Under the pieces are notes generated by a model. That model was not told the origin of the DNA, ran no database searches, and worked only from the letters and a program-made list of their open reading frames with translations. Made by a program: the position numbers and the translations under genes. Positions 1 to 10,082 of a stretch of DNA of 64,000 nucleotides are shown here, one piece after another; position 1 is the stretch's first letter, and every line of letters starts with the position of its first letter. The DNA comes from Xanthostigma xanthostigma (taxonomy: Eukaryota; Arthropoda; Insecta; Raphidioptera; Raphidiidae). The stretch spans positions 8,060,001 through 8,124,000 of the forward strand of contig OY754475.1 in assembly GCA_963575645.1 (NCBI GenBank). The letters run 5' to 3'.

Positions 1-800
1 TTTTACTTTAAAAGGATTTGCTGGCAGAGCTGACTAATTTTCAGTAGACATTACCTAGGATTTGTAGGGCATGTCTATAATAGACAACAATAAATTCCCT
101 CTAGGGTCTTTACCAGCCTTCCCCCTCCTCCTTTTTTGTTAACCTGGGCTTGGGACCGGCTTCGGCGGAGTTAGGTACATTGAAATTATAACAACTGTAT
201 TTCAGATTCATTTTTTTGATATCGGAATATCCATAATGTTATAATTAGAGAACTATTAGCGCTGCAAAAGATTAAATCCCGTTAACGAAGACTTAAAATT
301 AAGTTACATTCGTAGTTAAAAAGTACGGTATTTTCAAATAGTTGCAATAATGTGTTAATTAATAAATGATAGCAAATATAAGAAAGGCGTGTAACTAATA
401 TTAAGTTTTCACGTTGCTTTCGTAGTACTTCATATCATTACACAAAGCACAAAAAGTGTGTATTTAAAACTAACAAAGAACCAAATATTTTTAAATTGTT
501 GCATTTTGTTTGAAAATTAAACATTTTCATAGCGGCCCGTTGCTAGTAATAAGAAAGCACAATAATTGATCCGATATCAAAGTAACTTTCTTTTATTTAA
601 CAATAATATTTTGTTTAATAATTTGTCTACTTACCTTTCATTCAATAAATGCATAACAATTACTTATTTTCAGTTTTCGTCATTACAAGTGAAATGAAAA
701 AAGGTCGATTGGTCTCTAGAAGGTTTACTGGTCACCTGTACACACATGTTTTATGGCTTATGGCTAATCACGCGATTACGATTTTCGTGCTATCTTCAAT
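1..800. other. No gene seen (left flank)
   Basis: AT-rich sequence with no supportable coding region. An ACTTACC at about 632 could be a reverse-strand donor, but the sequence before it has stops in most frames and no convincing acceptor, so no exon is called. Confidence 0.5.
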
Positions 801-1571
801 ATACAGGCTGTCCCATTAAGAATGGGACATAGAACAACCGCAGATTCTCCAATTCAAAATAAAACGATTAAGCGAAATATGCTTAGATAAAATGTTACTC
901 GTTTCCGAAATATGGGGTTTTGAAGTTGAAAACTGAAAAATTATTAATGTCCATAATTTTTTTAATACCTACACCGTATAAATTTACTCAAATCGGCACA
1001 CTTGTTAAATATCATAAAATGCACCTAACAATAAAAAAATTAGTTCAGTTCGCTCTACCAGTGGCGTACGGCAGGAGTAAGTAATGCTTGTACCCCTTCT
1101 AAATGTTACGCCGCTGTCTAAATTTTAATTTTGACTATAATTTTAACTTTTTTGATATTTTCTAAGTCAATAATGTACACTTGTTAGTTTGTTGTAAAGT
1201 CATTGGTTTTCGAGATATTCGCAGTTTTTTTAAGACAAAATTGTAAAAATGAATATTATTAATAATAATACAAATAAAAAGTACATGTCTATCTTTAACT
1301 GCGAATATCTCGAAAACCAATGACTTTACAACAAACTAACAAGTGTACATTATTGACTTAGAAAATATCAAAAAAATTAAAATTATAGTCAAAATTAAAA
1401 TTTAGACAGCGGCGTAACATTTAGAAGGGGTACAAGCATTACTTACTCCTGCCGTACGCCACTGGTAGAGCGAGTAACATTTTATCTAAGCATATTTCGC
1501 TTAATCGTTTTATTTTGAATTGGAGAATCTGCGGTTGTTCTATGTCCCATTCTTAATGGGACACCCTGTAT
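801..1571. mobile_element. Asymmetric foldback element with ACAGG(G/C)TGTCCC ends
   Basis: A long inverted repeat begins ATACAGGCTGTCCCATTAAG and ends with the complement of ATACAGGGTGTCCC. The arms pair through the AACCGCAGATTCTCC and GTGGCGTACGGCAGGAG blocks to an AT-rich loop at about 1225-1297. The left arm carries about 145 extra bases (907-1050) that the right arm lacks. It lies in TA-rich sequence, so a TA duplication is possible but ambiguous. No transposase remains. It is probably a non-autonomous DNA transposon, with the family uncertain. Confidence 0.75.
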
Positions 1572-2135
1572 ATTATATGAAATTCTATATATGATAGATA
1601 ATTAATTAAACTGAAAAACGCACACAAGAAATTTTCAATTATATTTTAGTGGGACTACTTTAACTTTCAAACGACACCTTTATGTTTTTTTCACAAAGTT
1701 ACACAAACCTGTCTGTGGTATAAAAAGTCTTGTATGAGTAAGTCGAAGTGAATAGCACATACCGACAAATACAGACGTAGTCCTACGTCAAAAATAATAC
1801 CGTTATTTGTGATGATTTTGAAAAAAATATAAATTTAGGGCTCAAGTTGATCTGGCGCCAACGTGATAGTCATAAATACAATAGGTATTAACATATTTTT
1901 ATTTTTAAATAACGCTATTAGATAAAATTGGGAATTAGTGAAGTTTCCGTGACGCTTATTAAGTTATATTTTCACGATTTGATGTAGTTAACCAAAAGGT
2001 TTTATCAATGCACACTTGAATTAAGTAAAATATTTGTTAATAAACAATCTGCTAAGTTTAATTCGCGCCAATCTAAAATGATCACACTGCGTAGTACAAT
2101 ATCTATACAGATATACAGCTTTGCCTATACGTATG
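1572..2135. other. Intergenic/intronic AT-rich; holds dispersed repeat copy 1858-1928
   Basis: No gene is seen. About 70 bases at 1858-1928, with ATAAATACAATAGGTATTAA followed by TTTTAAATAACG, recur at 4320-4385. They mark an unclassified dispersed repeat. Confidence 0.5.
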
Positions 2136-2143
2136 CTTTTAAT

Positions 2144-2339
2144 TAGAGATGCCACGAATATTCGGCTACTATTCGGTATTCGGCTACCGCACGCTCCGTA
2201 ATCGGACAAGTCGTAACCTGTCACCCGCGAAATGTACACATAATTGGCCGAACATTCGGCCGCCGAATATTCGGCGCTTCGGCCGAGAACATGGCCGAAT
2301 ATTCGGTATTCGGCAAAATCACTATTCGTGGTATCACTA
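2144..2339. mobile_element. hAT-type MITE (ATTCGG-rich), 8-bp TSD CTTTTAAT
   Basis: A 196-bp element starting TAGAGATGCCACGAATATTC and ending with the complement of TAGTGATACCACGAATA. It is flanked on both sides by a perfect CTTTTAAT (2136-2143 and 2340-2347). The 8-bp duplication and the TAGNGATG end are hAT features. The interior is a mosaic of ATTCGG/CCGAAT repeats. Open frames in it are by-products of this composition. Confidence 0.85.
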
Positions 2340-2347
2340 CTTTTAAT

Positions 2348-3203
2348 ATTTTCCAAAAAAAGCAAATTTATGAAAAAATATTGAAATAGACAAAACATTA
2401 TTAACAGTGAATAACCATTCTTCACAAATTATAATCGTAATGCAATTTGTACTTACATTAAAATTTGCATCAATGTCGGTGACGTCACATAGGCAAAATA
2501 CAACGGTAAACGTTTTCACAAAAAACACCAATTTTTATAAAAAGCACAACTGAAGTAAAACCACATAAGTTAATAAGCAATCTTTTTTGCAATAATTACA
2601 GCTATAAATTTTGAAAATTTTACACTTTAAGATCAAAAATTTGAAACTTTCATAATCTCGATAATTAATATTATTATTGTTTGACAGATTGATGGTCTAA
2701 TGTTTTATACAACTATCAGTCTGACCAACTGACAAAAAATTACATAAACGATAAATCATAGGCGACTATGATACAATAAAAAAATAAAAGTTAGATAATA
2801 ATTATTGTCAATATTTTTATACAATTGAAATGTTTTAAAAATATATTATAAATAGCGTCACATTGTACAGAAATTAGATATATAAAAACCATTTTAAAAG
2901 TTTTTTTTTGTTTTTTGGAACGTATTTCAGATTTCGTTCAAATTCAATATTCATACAGAAAACTGTATTGAGAATTCAACGAAAAAGTAAAATATATTTT
3001 TGCGTATAAAATGTATAGGATACTTTTTACATGGCTATTCTCGAATTAAATGTGGTTTCCGTTACAACTGACAAAATAACGCGAACGAAATAATATCAGT
3101 TAGAAAATGTTCAATAAATTTTAATTTCGTTAGGGAGCCGGAGCGGTGAATCTGTGCGAGGATATTAAATTTATCAATACATGTGATATTTGCACAATGG
3201 GCC
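2348..3203. other. No gene seen
   Basis: AT-rich sequence without open frames, splice islands or recognised repeats. Confidence 0.5.
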
Positions 3204-3207
3204 TTAA

Positions 3208-3880
3208 GGAGGTTGAGCCGTTTAACGAAGATAATGAAAAAACTCTGAAATAAAGTTTTTTTAATAGATTTTTTTATAACAAAATTTTCTGTAAAAAATC
3301 CAAAATCATTAGGAGATTTATAAAGTCAAAATTTAAAAAAAACTTTTACATGTAGTCTTATGGAAAATATGTCAATCTAGCATGCAAACGGTGCATTTTT
3401 ATTTTTTGCAAATAACCAAATAATGTCAGCAGTTCCGAAAACTAACTATGTAAAGCATTGATGTCTTACGCATATTTTAATATTTTTTCCAATTTAATTA
3501 GGAGACTTTTAATCAATAAAAAAAATTATTAAACCCTAGCACTTTTCAATTATGGACTTCTATTCTTGACAATTTTAACTGAATTTTCAACTTTTTATTG
3601 ATTTTATTTTAATTTTTATTATTTCTAATTTCTTTTTTAAATTATTTACTGCAAATAATATGTAAAATACAAATATTTACATAAATTTATTTTTCTAACA
3701 TAACTTTGTACAAATTAAGTAAAATACTGAAATAATTAATAATATTAAAAAAAAATTATTTATTATGACAATAATTTATTAGTATCATCGACTTACACCC
3801 TTTTGTAAAAATGTATTATGGAAAAGTTCCCATTTAGAATTCGACTTACTTTTGATTGGGACTGTAACGGATCAACCTCC
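3208..3880. mobile_element. piggyBac-type MITE at TTAA
   Basis: The ends GGAGGTTGAGCCGTT and the complement of GGAGGTTGATCCGTT are inverted repeats, and each is directly abutted by TTAA (3204-3207 and 3881-3884). TTAA duplication is the piggyBac signature. The 673-bp interior has no transposase and carries a copy of another dispersed repeat at 3546-3655. Confidence 0.8.
3546..3655 (+). repeat. Dispersed AT-rich repeat, copy 1 (pairs with 51538-51655)
   Basis: About 110 bases around TATGGACTTCTATTCTTGAC match the reverse complement of 51538-51655, with scattered differences and small gaps. The family is unknown. Confidence 0.6.
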
Positions 3881-3987
3881 TTAATCACAAATAAAAGCGT
3901 CCATTTCAAACGATTCCAAATTACATTTAATTGCATTGCGCAACTATAGGTGCAGTTCCAGTTGAGTATTTTTGAGTGTTTCTATAT

Positions 3988-4273
3988 CAGACCTGGACAA
4001 ATGGCGGCCCGCGGGCCGGATCCGGCCCGCAGTAGAATTTTCTCCGGCCCGCGAAGCATTTTATAAATGGTTATTAAAAGCAAAAATATTACTGTTTGCC
4101 AATATAAATTGGCGCATAAAAATAATTTTAGAAAAATAGTAAATATTGTTTAAAAACTTGAAATTGTCATTTTGAAAAAACTATACTTAAAATTAGAAAA
4201 AGAAATTGTTTGGCCCGCTGTCAAATATTCATGCGCAATGTGGCCTGACAATCAAAAGATTTGCCCACCCCTG
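3988..4273. mobile_element. hAT-type MITE (GGCCCGC), 8-bp TSD TTCTATAT
   Basis: The ends are CAGACCTGGACAAAT and the complement of CAGGGGTGGGCAAAT, the typical CAGGGGTGGGC hAT terminus. A perfect TTCTATAT lies on each side (3980-3987 and 4274-4281). The element is 286 bp, non-coding, with GGCCCGC-rich subterminal repeats. Confidence 0.85.
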
Positions 4274-4319
4274 TTCTATATTATATAGGTACACATATAC
4301 TTAAATTGATATGCCGTCA

Positions 4320-4385
4320 TCGTGATGAGTGATAAATACAATAGGTATTAATATATTTATGTTTTTAAATAACGTTATATATAAA
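4320..4385 (+). repeat. Second copy of the repeat at 1858-1928
   Basis: Shares GATAAATACAATAGGTATTA and the following AT-rich block with 1858-1928, in the same orientation. Unclassified. Confidence 0.55.
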
Positions 4386-4402
4386 TTTAAAAAACGACTC
4401 AC

Positions 4403-4434
4403 CTGCAAATATTGCGGGCGGGTCCAATCGATTT
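4403..4434 (-). CDS. Candidate 32-nt microexon (weak)
   Basis: On the reverse strand, CTTCATAG precedes and GTGAGTCG follows a 32-nt GC-richer island. All three frames are open across it; one reads IDWTRPQYLQ. The donor is good and the acceptor is mediocre. Chance pairs of this kind are expected in a window of this size, so this is only a lead. No protein family is recognised. Confidence 0.25.
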
Positions 4435-5853
4435 CTATGAAGGCACAGGATCGTCAAGGATACTACGAATAGAATATCTCGACGCAGAACAACATTGTAA
4501 CAAACTCAAAATTTCAATTGAATCAATTTTTTTCAGTTGTACAATTGAAAACTTATCTGAAAATAAAAACGATTTCTTATAGAATTTTTCTAAATAAACA
4601 AATAATAAATGCTTTCTGAAAATGCATACAGTTCGACCAAAAAGAGGCATTAAATATCTCTAGATAAATCAAATATTTATTAAACGGATAAAGCAAAAGG
4701 AAATTAGTCATTTGAACGACGCGGCGGGATCAAAAATACTGAATATACTGTATGGCATTGTATACCTTCGTTAGAAGATAAGAGAGGCTATGATGCAGCA
4801 ATCGTCTATCATAACCTTGCATTAATTTTCCTAATTTTTTTTTTCAAACTCGATCACGTATACATAATTTTAAAAATCATAATTCCTTTGTTATTGTCAA
4901 ATATAATTTATAAGTCAAATGAAAAAAAGTAACACCAAAATCTCAAAAGGAAACTTACCAAACGTCAAAATTCACTTAAGCTATAAAGACACAAAATACG
5001 AATGTTTGAAATCAATATGTTTACGATAACTTTTGCAATTTACCGGTTGATATTATTATAAAAACAATTTAAAACACTTAAATAAACTAATTGTTGTAAC
5101 AGTTAACTATATTTCGATAATTTAAACGGTTAATTTTGTATTTTAATATCGAGTTTTATCGAACTCAAACAATGGACGCTTCCTATCAACTGTTTATGTA
5201 CTAATGTCATACAAAAGCAAGGCCTACTCAGTTCCTATTAGGCTACATGTATTTACATATATTTGGTTGAGATCTCTAACGGAGAAATTAAAAACATGCA
5301 AAACGGTCGCATTTAGGGCGTGCAGTCAACACATTAATATAACGATACTATTGTAACAATTTTAAATATAATCATTTATCAAATGAATATAGAATTTCTA
5401 CAATAAAGGTTGCATGCATTATTTTATTTGCGACAATTTTAACGCTGTAGGAAATTTCAAAAGTTAGATAAAATTCTCAAATCAAATAATTATATTTATT
5501 ACATTAACTAATCGCGTGCACATTTAAATAAATACTATTCGCCTTTTTCTAAAATACCCACAATTTTTTTACTTCATTAGACTTGGTGTTATAAACAGGC
5601 CAGTTTCAAAATGTAGATACAGCGGCACGAAATAGGTGGATTTCTTACAGTATCCATTGTTTAAAAGTAGATAGCAATGGCGTAACTATACCATCTGAGG
5701 CCCGCGGCAAATTTATCAGATGGGGCCCTCCCTTAATATAATAAGGCTTAGCGTTGTAGTCTTTATAAGTGTTAAGTTTCTCTTGTCCTAACGGCCTCCG
5801 GAACTAAGTTTCCACTAATTCAAAAATTAGAAGAGCTTTTCCATGGTTACAAT
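4435..5853. other. No gene seen
   Basis: AT-rich. A short fragment near 5665-5735 (AATGGCGTAACTATACCATC, then a GGCCC-rich stretch) looks like the end of a DNA transposon, but no partner end was found. An apparent 22-nt exon near 4978 has stops in all frames and is rejected. Confidence 0.45.
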
Positions 5854-6384
5854 TAGTGATGTGCCGGATATTCGTATCCGTATCCGCGGATATCCGAGGG
5901 AGAAGAAAGATCCGTATCCGTTAGTTTTTGGCGGATCTTTTACCTTATTAATTTTCAATTCATAGATGAAATTATATATATATATGGGTGATTAGGTAAT
6001 AATGAAAACCTGTTAAATTCCATTCAGATTATTTTTTATTTTTTAAAATCGTATTTGGCAACTTTATATTGCAAACATTTATCGTAGTGAGTACCATACT
6101 AATAGTACATAACTCAAAGATACTAAATCAACTATCTTTATAATGAGATATTGCACATCGATCTTTGGAAAGAGACAATCTGTTATGAGAGTTAATACTT
6201 AAAGAGGTCCAATAACTTTTTCCCATAACAGATAGTCTCTTTCCAAAGGTCGATGTGCAATATTTACCGCCGCGTACTCTAAGAAAATTAAGATCCGTAT
6301 CCGTATCCGCGGGTCTTGAAACCAAAAATCCGTATTCAGATCCGTATCCGCGGATATACATTTTAACGATTCGACACATCACTA
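5854..6384. mobile_element. hAT-type MITE with inner foldback, copy 1; TSD GTTACAAT
   Basis: A 531-bp element with TAGTGATGTG ends, flanked by a perfect GTTACAAT (5846-5853 and 6385-6392). Subterminal ATCCGTATCCGCGGATA repeats surround an inner inverted repeat (ATTGCACATCGATCTTTGG and its partner). It has the same structure as 23740-24259, in opposite orientation. No transposase. Confidence 0.9.
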
Positions 6385-6679
6385 GTTACAATATTGAATT
6401 TCGACAAGACACAAGCAAAAAACTCAAGAAATAATGTTTTTTGACTTTGTGTCATCGCGCGAAGGTGCAATTTTGACAGAACTTATGTAAATGTTCCCTC
6501 AAATGCGATTTTGTGGAAATGTTTAGGGTCAAACCATCTTCATTTTACTGACTCATTATGCGCGGAAATTAATTAATTAATCGAATGTTTAGTGTGCTAT
6601 ATTTAATAGTTTTTTTTTTTTTAAAGGAGCATACCATTACCTTTATATGACGTATTTATATTTGTTTCTTTTGTTTCAG

Positions 6680-6725
6680 GTAAGACATCATTAGAATTAG
6701 AATGTTCCTATATTCAACGCTTATG
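6680..6725 (+). CDS. Candidate short exon or AG|GT recursive splice point
   Basis: A strong pyrimidine tract ends TTGTTTCAG at 6679 and is followed directly by GTAAGA. Two readings are possible. First, a zero-length recursive (ratchet) splice site of the kind known in long insect introns. Second, a 46-nt exon running to a GTATGT donor at 6726; one frame is open (KTSLELECSYIQRL). Neither can be proven here, and the parent gene is unknown. Confidence 0.35.
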
Positions 6726-6822
6726 GTATGTTTTTTTTTCACATTCTAATGTATACTCATCGTTGCTTATTTCAATTATAGACTAAGGTAAAATTACTTG
6801 ATTTATCAAGACCGCAATGTGC

Positions 6823-6841
6823 GAGAGAGAGAGAGAGAGAA
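6823..6841 (+). repeat. (GA)n microsatellite
   Basis: About nine uninterrupted GA units. Confidence 0.9.
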
Positions 6842-6954
6842 CAATGCAACCGCCCTAGTATGACTGAATGACAGAAAATAGTGATTTTATGTTCCCAGTT
6901 TCATTTCATTCAGATTGCAGTTACAAAAATCACAAGTTTACAATTTAAATTTGT

Positions 6955-7373
6955 CAGACTTGTAAAGTATTTGAGTTAAAGTCTTCAAAATACATATATT
7001 TTTCTAGTAATTGTATTTGTATTTCAAATACTATTTAATGAAAGCATTTATTATTTGTATTCAAATACTTAAAATCAAGTATTTGCTATTTGTATTTAAA
7101 TACTTAAAATTGAGTATTTTTTACAAGATATACTTGCTTCAGAATAATTTTTTAATTAGTTGAGCTTGTGCACTCGCTGATACATTAAGCAGTTGCTTGT
7201 GAATATTCTTATAAATATTACCCAAAAGTATTTGTATTTATATTTGAAATACTTCAGGAGTATTGATATATTTCAAATACTCTATGCAGAAAAAGTATTT
7301 GTATTTAAATACTCAATGAAGCAAGAGTGTTTGTATTTAAATTATACTTTCAAAAAGTATTTTCACAAGTCTG
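6955..7373. mobile_element. TIR element rich in GTATTTGTATTTAAATAC
   Basis: The ends CAGACTTGTAAAGTATTTG and the complement of CAGACTTGTGAAAATAC form inverted repeats about 419 bp apart. The interior holds many degenerate copies of AGTATTTGTATTTAAATAC. The CAG...CTG ends suggest hAT, but the 8-bp flanks do not match. The open frame inside is low-complexity. Confidence 0.6.
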
Positions 7374-7552
7374 ATCTAATATTGTAAACAATTGCCGCAT
7401 TCGAGTTTCTGGTTTACGTGTGTTCTGTTTTTAACTATAAAAATAGAAAATGTGCTATTTCTCACTTTCGCAAAATTCTAGCTTAAAAAAAATCGTCAAT
7501 ATGAAAAAGGCGATGAGAAAATTTGATATCCTTCTTTAATATTTTCATACAG

Positions 7553-7569
7553 CTATCAACATGTATGAA
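7553..7569 (+). CDS. Candidate 17-nt microexon (weak)
   Basis: The acceptor ATTTTCATACAG and the donor GTGAGTCAT bracket 17 nt (CTATCAACATGTATGAA), open in two frames. It could be chance. No parent gene is known. Confidence 0.25.
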
Positions 7570-7916
7570 GTGAGTCATAACCACAAAAAATGATGACAGC
7601 AATGAATATTAAAGCAATAATAACAATACACCTGCAATAATAACATAAAAATTGCGCAACAAAAACCAATAACAATTTAAACGCGGCTATACACGTAACA
7701 ACACTCCGCCTTTGAAAATTTTTTAATACAGTCTGTCCCAAAATATTACTGAACGAATTAAAATGAGATTATCCTAATTTGGTGAATGTTTTATAGGCAT
7801 TTCTTTTAGTTTATTTTAAATACAAAATAAATATACACTTGTGATTACATTTTTATGCGAGCCCTTAAAAATGGTCACGTCTGCCGTAAGTTTTATAAAT
7901 GAAATCACCGCATAAA

Positions 7917-8509
7917 TCATATATATTAATACGCTAAGGTTAAAGATGTTTGCCTCCCTTTTTAGAAAAAACCTCACAATTTGTCCACATAAATAATATA
8001 TCATTTTACAGATAATGGCTTGCTCTACTGACATCGACAACTAAAAAAATTATTATTGCTTTTGTTTTTGTAAATTAATTAAAATACAGCAGCGCTGAAC
8101 AACGTCTGCCATCTGACGGCTTTAATTTTGAAACAACGTCAACACTTCGATCTGTCATTTGACCTTCATATTGTAATACAACAGATACAATACTGCAAAC
8201 TGCCATCTCACGGCTTTAATTTTGAAAGAGCGAGCAACGCTGAACAACGTCACAGCAATGCTGCATGATGATTTGACGGCTTAGCTTAACGCTTTTGCTA
8301 CTTGCGCCTCTATATGACAATTTTAGTAAAATATTTCTTCGATCTGTCATCTGAGCTTCATATTGTAATACAACAAAAAGAAGAACGTTATAAGCAGTGT
8401 GCAAAATTAGAAAAGAATTGAATACCTGCAATCATATTTAAAAAATCATTTTGTAAAGTGATAATTATTATAATTATTTAGTGCGAATAATTCGCACAGG
8501 TCACTCTAG
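7917..8509 (+). mobile_element. Helitron-like element family B, copy 1
   Basis: Starts TCATATATATTAATACGCTA after an A. It ends with the hairpin GTGCGAATAATTCGCAC, then AGGTCACTCTAG before a T. TC...hairpin...CTRR between A and T is the Helitron signature. The 593-bp copy has no Rep/helicase. Related copies: 22161-22699 (reverse), 53502-54003 and 58525-59115. Confidence 0.85.
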
Positions 8510-8898
8510 TGTATGATTATAACGAATTCTTAAACCGACGCCAATGCGAGAAAAGGAGCTGAACTCTCAGTATTTCAGTTTTTATTCAGTTCTGTAAGTA
8601 TAGTGACAAGCGGCGTCGAATAGTAAAGTCAACGACGCAGACTATTCCCTGGGGAACTGGGATAAGATTGATGAAGACGGGGGATTACAAACTGTTGCGG
8701 CCAAAACTAATTGAATTGATTGGACGACACGACGACTGATTATTGGAGATGATAAATATTACATCGGGGGATTAAACGGGAGACGACAGGCGGCGACCGA
8801 ACGCGACGACGGATTGAGTTTGAGACGACGGATAAAATATTGCCCGATTGGTAGACGACGGACGACAATTGTTACACGTGCACTTGTTTTTTCTTTAA
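8510..8898 (+). other. GC-richer unique stretch; possible short reading frame
   Basis: From 8530 to 8880 the sequence is richer in CG and GACGA motifs than its surroundings. A short frame starting ATGCGAGAAAAG runs into a good donor (GTAAGTATA at about 8595), but no upstream gene is seen. It is left unclassified. Confidence 0.3.
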
Positions 8899-9364
8899 AG
8901 GGGTTACCCAGAGGTTTTCAAAAAATCGATTTTTTAGGGTATAGATGAATTGTTTATACCTTTGAGAATTAATAAGAATAATCGCAGGATTGTGGACAAA
9001 AAGTTAGATTTATTAATGTACAACGTTTCGTCTATAGATTTAGACTTATTCAAGTACAATATGAAAATTCAAAACAATAATTATTTATTTTCAAGTACAA
9101 TATGAAAATTCAAAACAATAATTATTAATAAAAAATTGCAGGATTGTGGACAAATATTAGATTTATTAATTGTACGACTATTCGTCTATAGATTTAAACT
9201 TTTTCAAGTACAAATGTACATTTAAAAAAGTCTAAGGCTAGGTTCACACGATACGGTTTTTTCTATTCGGTATTCTTATACGATTTTACCGTATACAGCA
9301 GAAACGTATTCAGTATTCACATTTAACGTTTTTCTTATACGGTAAAATCGTCAGGTTAAGCATA

Positions 9365-9987
9365 GGCTACGTTCACACCTTGCGGTTTACCGAAACGTTT
9401 TTCGTATGCGGTTTGTTTTGTGTTCAGTTTGCTGCAAAAAAATGGACGATGAAGACTTTGCGACTGTGCTCATTTATTGGCACTTATTTTGCAGAAAAAA
9501 CAAAAAAAAAAAAAAAAACATAGAAGATTTTGGGAGCATCCTATTGTATCTAGGCGTTTAAATCTGGGTCACTTTTGGACACTCATGTTAGAATTGCGAA
9601 GTGATGAAACGAAATTCTTCAATTATTTTCGGATGTCGATGTCAGCGTTTAATGAACTTCTAGGAAGATTGGAAGAAGATTTGAAAAAATTAATTTTATT
9701 ATCCATAGCGGCACGTCTAAACACGACAATCGAATGTAGCGACTGCCTCTACCGCACACTGCGCCGGTTAGGTACAAAGAAACCGTACTGTGAGACCGTT
9801 TCGTTTTTTTTGCCGTACGCGGCTCACGGTTTTCAGTGACAAGACACGGATGCAAAAATAAACGAAACTGTTTTTTTTACCGCATTCGGTTTTACCGTAT
9901 AGTGTGAATACGTGTATATGTTTGCATTTGCTACTGAAAACCGCATACGAAAAACGTTTCGGTAAACCGCAACGTGTGAACGTAGCC
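9365..9987 (+). mobile_element. PIF/Harbinger element, internally deleted
   Basis: The inverted ends are about 50 bp and nearly identical: GGCTACGTTCACACCTTGCG at the left and the complement of GGCTACGTTCACACGTTGCG at the right. It encloses a Harbinger transposase N-terminus (9442-9690). The 3-bp flanks (ATA/TAA) do not match cleanly. A related TIR fragment, GGCTAGGTTCACACGATACG, lies just upstream at 9238-9355. Confidence 0.8.
9442..9690 (+). pseudogene. Harbinger transposase N-terminal fragment, frameshifted
   Basis: A start codon at 9442 opens MDDEDFATVLIYWHL, followed by a run of about 17 A. Beyond this run the reading frame shifts and continues RRFWEHPIVSRRLNLGHF, then ELRSDETKFFNYFRMS and ending near NELLGRLEEDLKK. 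The R-[RF]-W-x-H-P-I and FFNYFRMS motifs are typical of HARBI1-like PIF/Harbinger transposases. The DDE catalytic domain is missing: soon after 9690 the similarity stops and the sequence returns to TIR-type DNA. The copy is dead through a poly-A slip plus a large deletion, and shows how a MITE arises from an autonomous parent. Confidence 0.75.
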
Positions 9988-10022
9988 TAAATCGTCGTAC
10001 AATTAATAAATCTAATATAATA

Positions 10023-10082
10023 ATAGATTTAGACTTTTTCAAGTACAAATGTACATTTGTACTTGAAAAAGTCTAAATCTAT
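10023..10082. repeat. Perfect 60-bp palindrome without spacer
   Basis: The sequence around the centre AAATGTACATTT reads identically on both strands for 60 bases, out to ATAGATTTAGACTTTTTC. It is the inner junction of the inverted arms of the retroposon-like insertion. Confidence 0.9.

Noticed and set aside
4976..5000. 22-nt reverse-strand island between TGTCTTTATAG and GTAAGTTTCC
   Set aside because: Good splice signals, but stops in all three frames. It shows how often chance pairs arise here.
6955..7373. hAT element with 8-bp TSD
   Set aside because: CAG...CTG ends are present, but the flanking octamers do not match, so only a TIR element is claimed.
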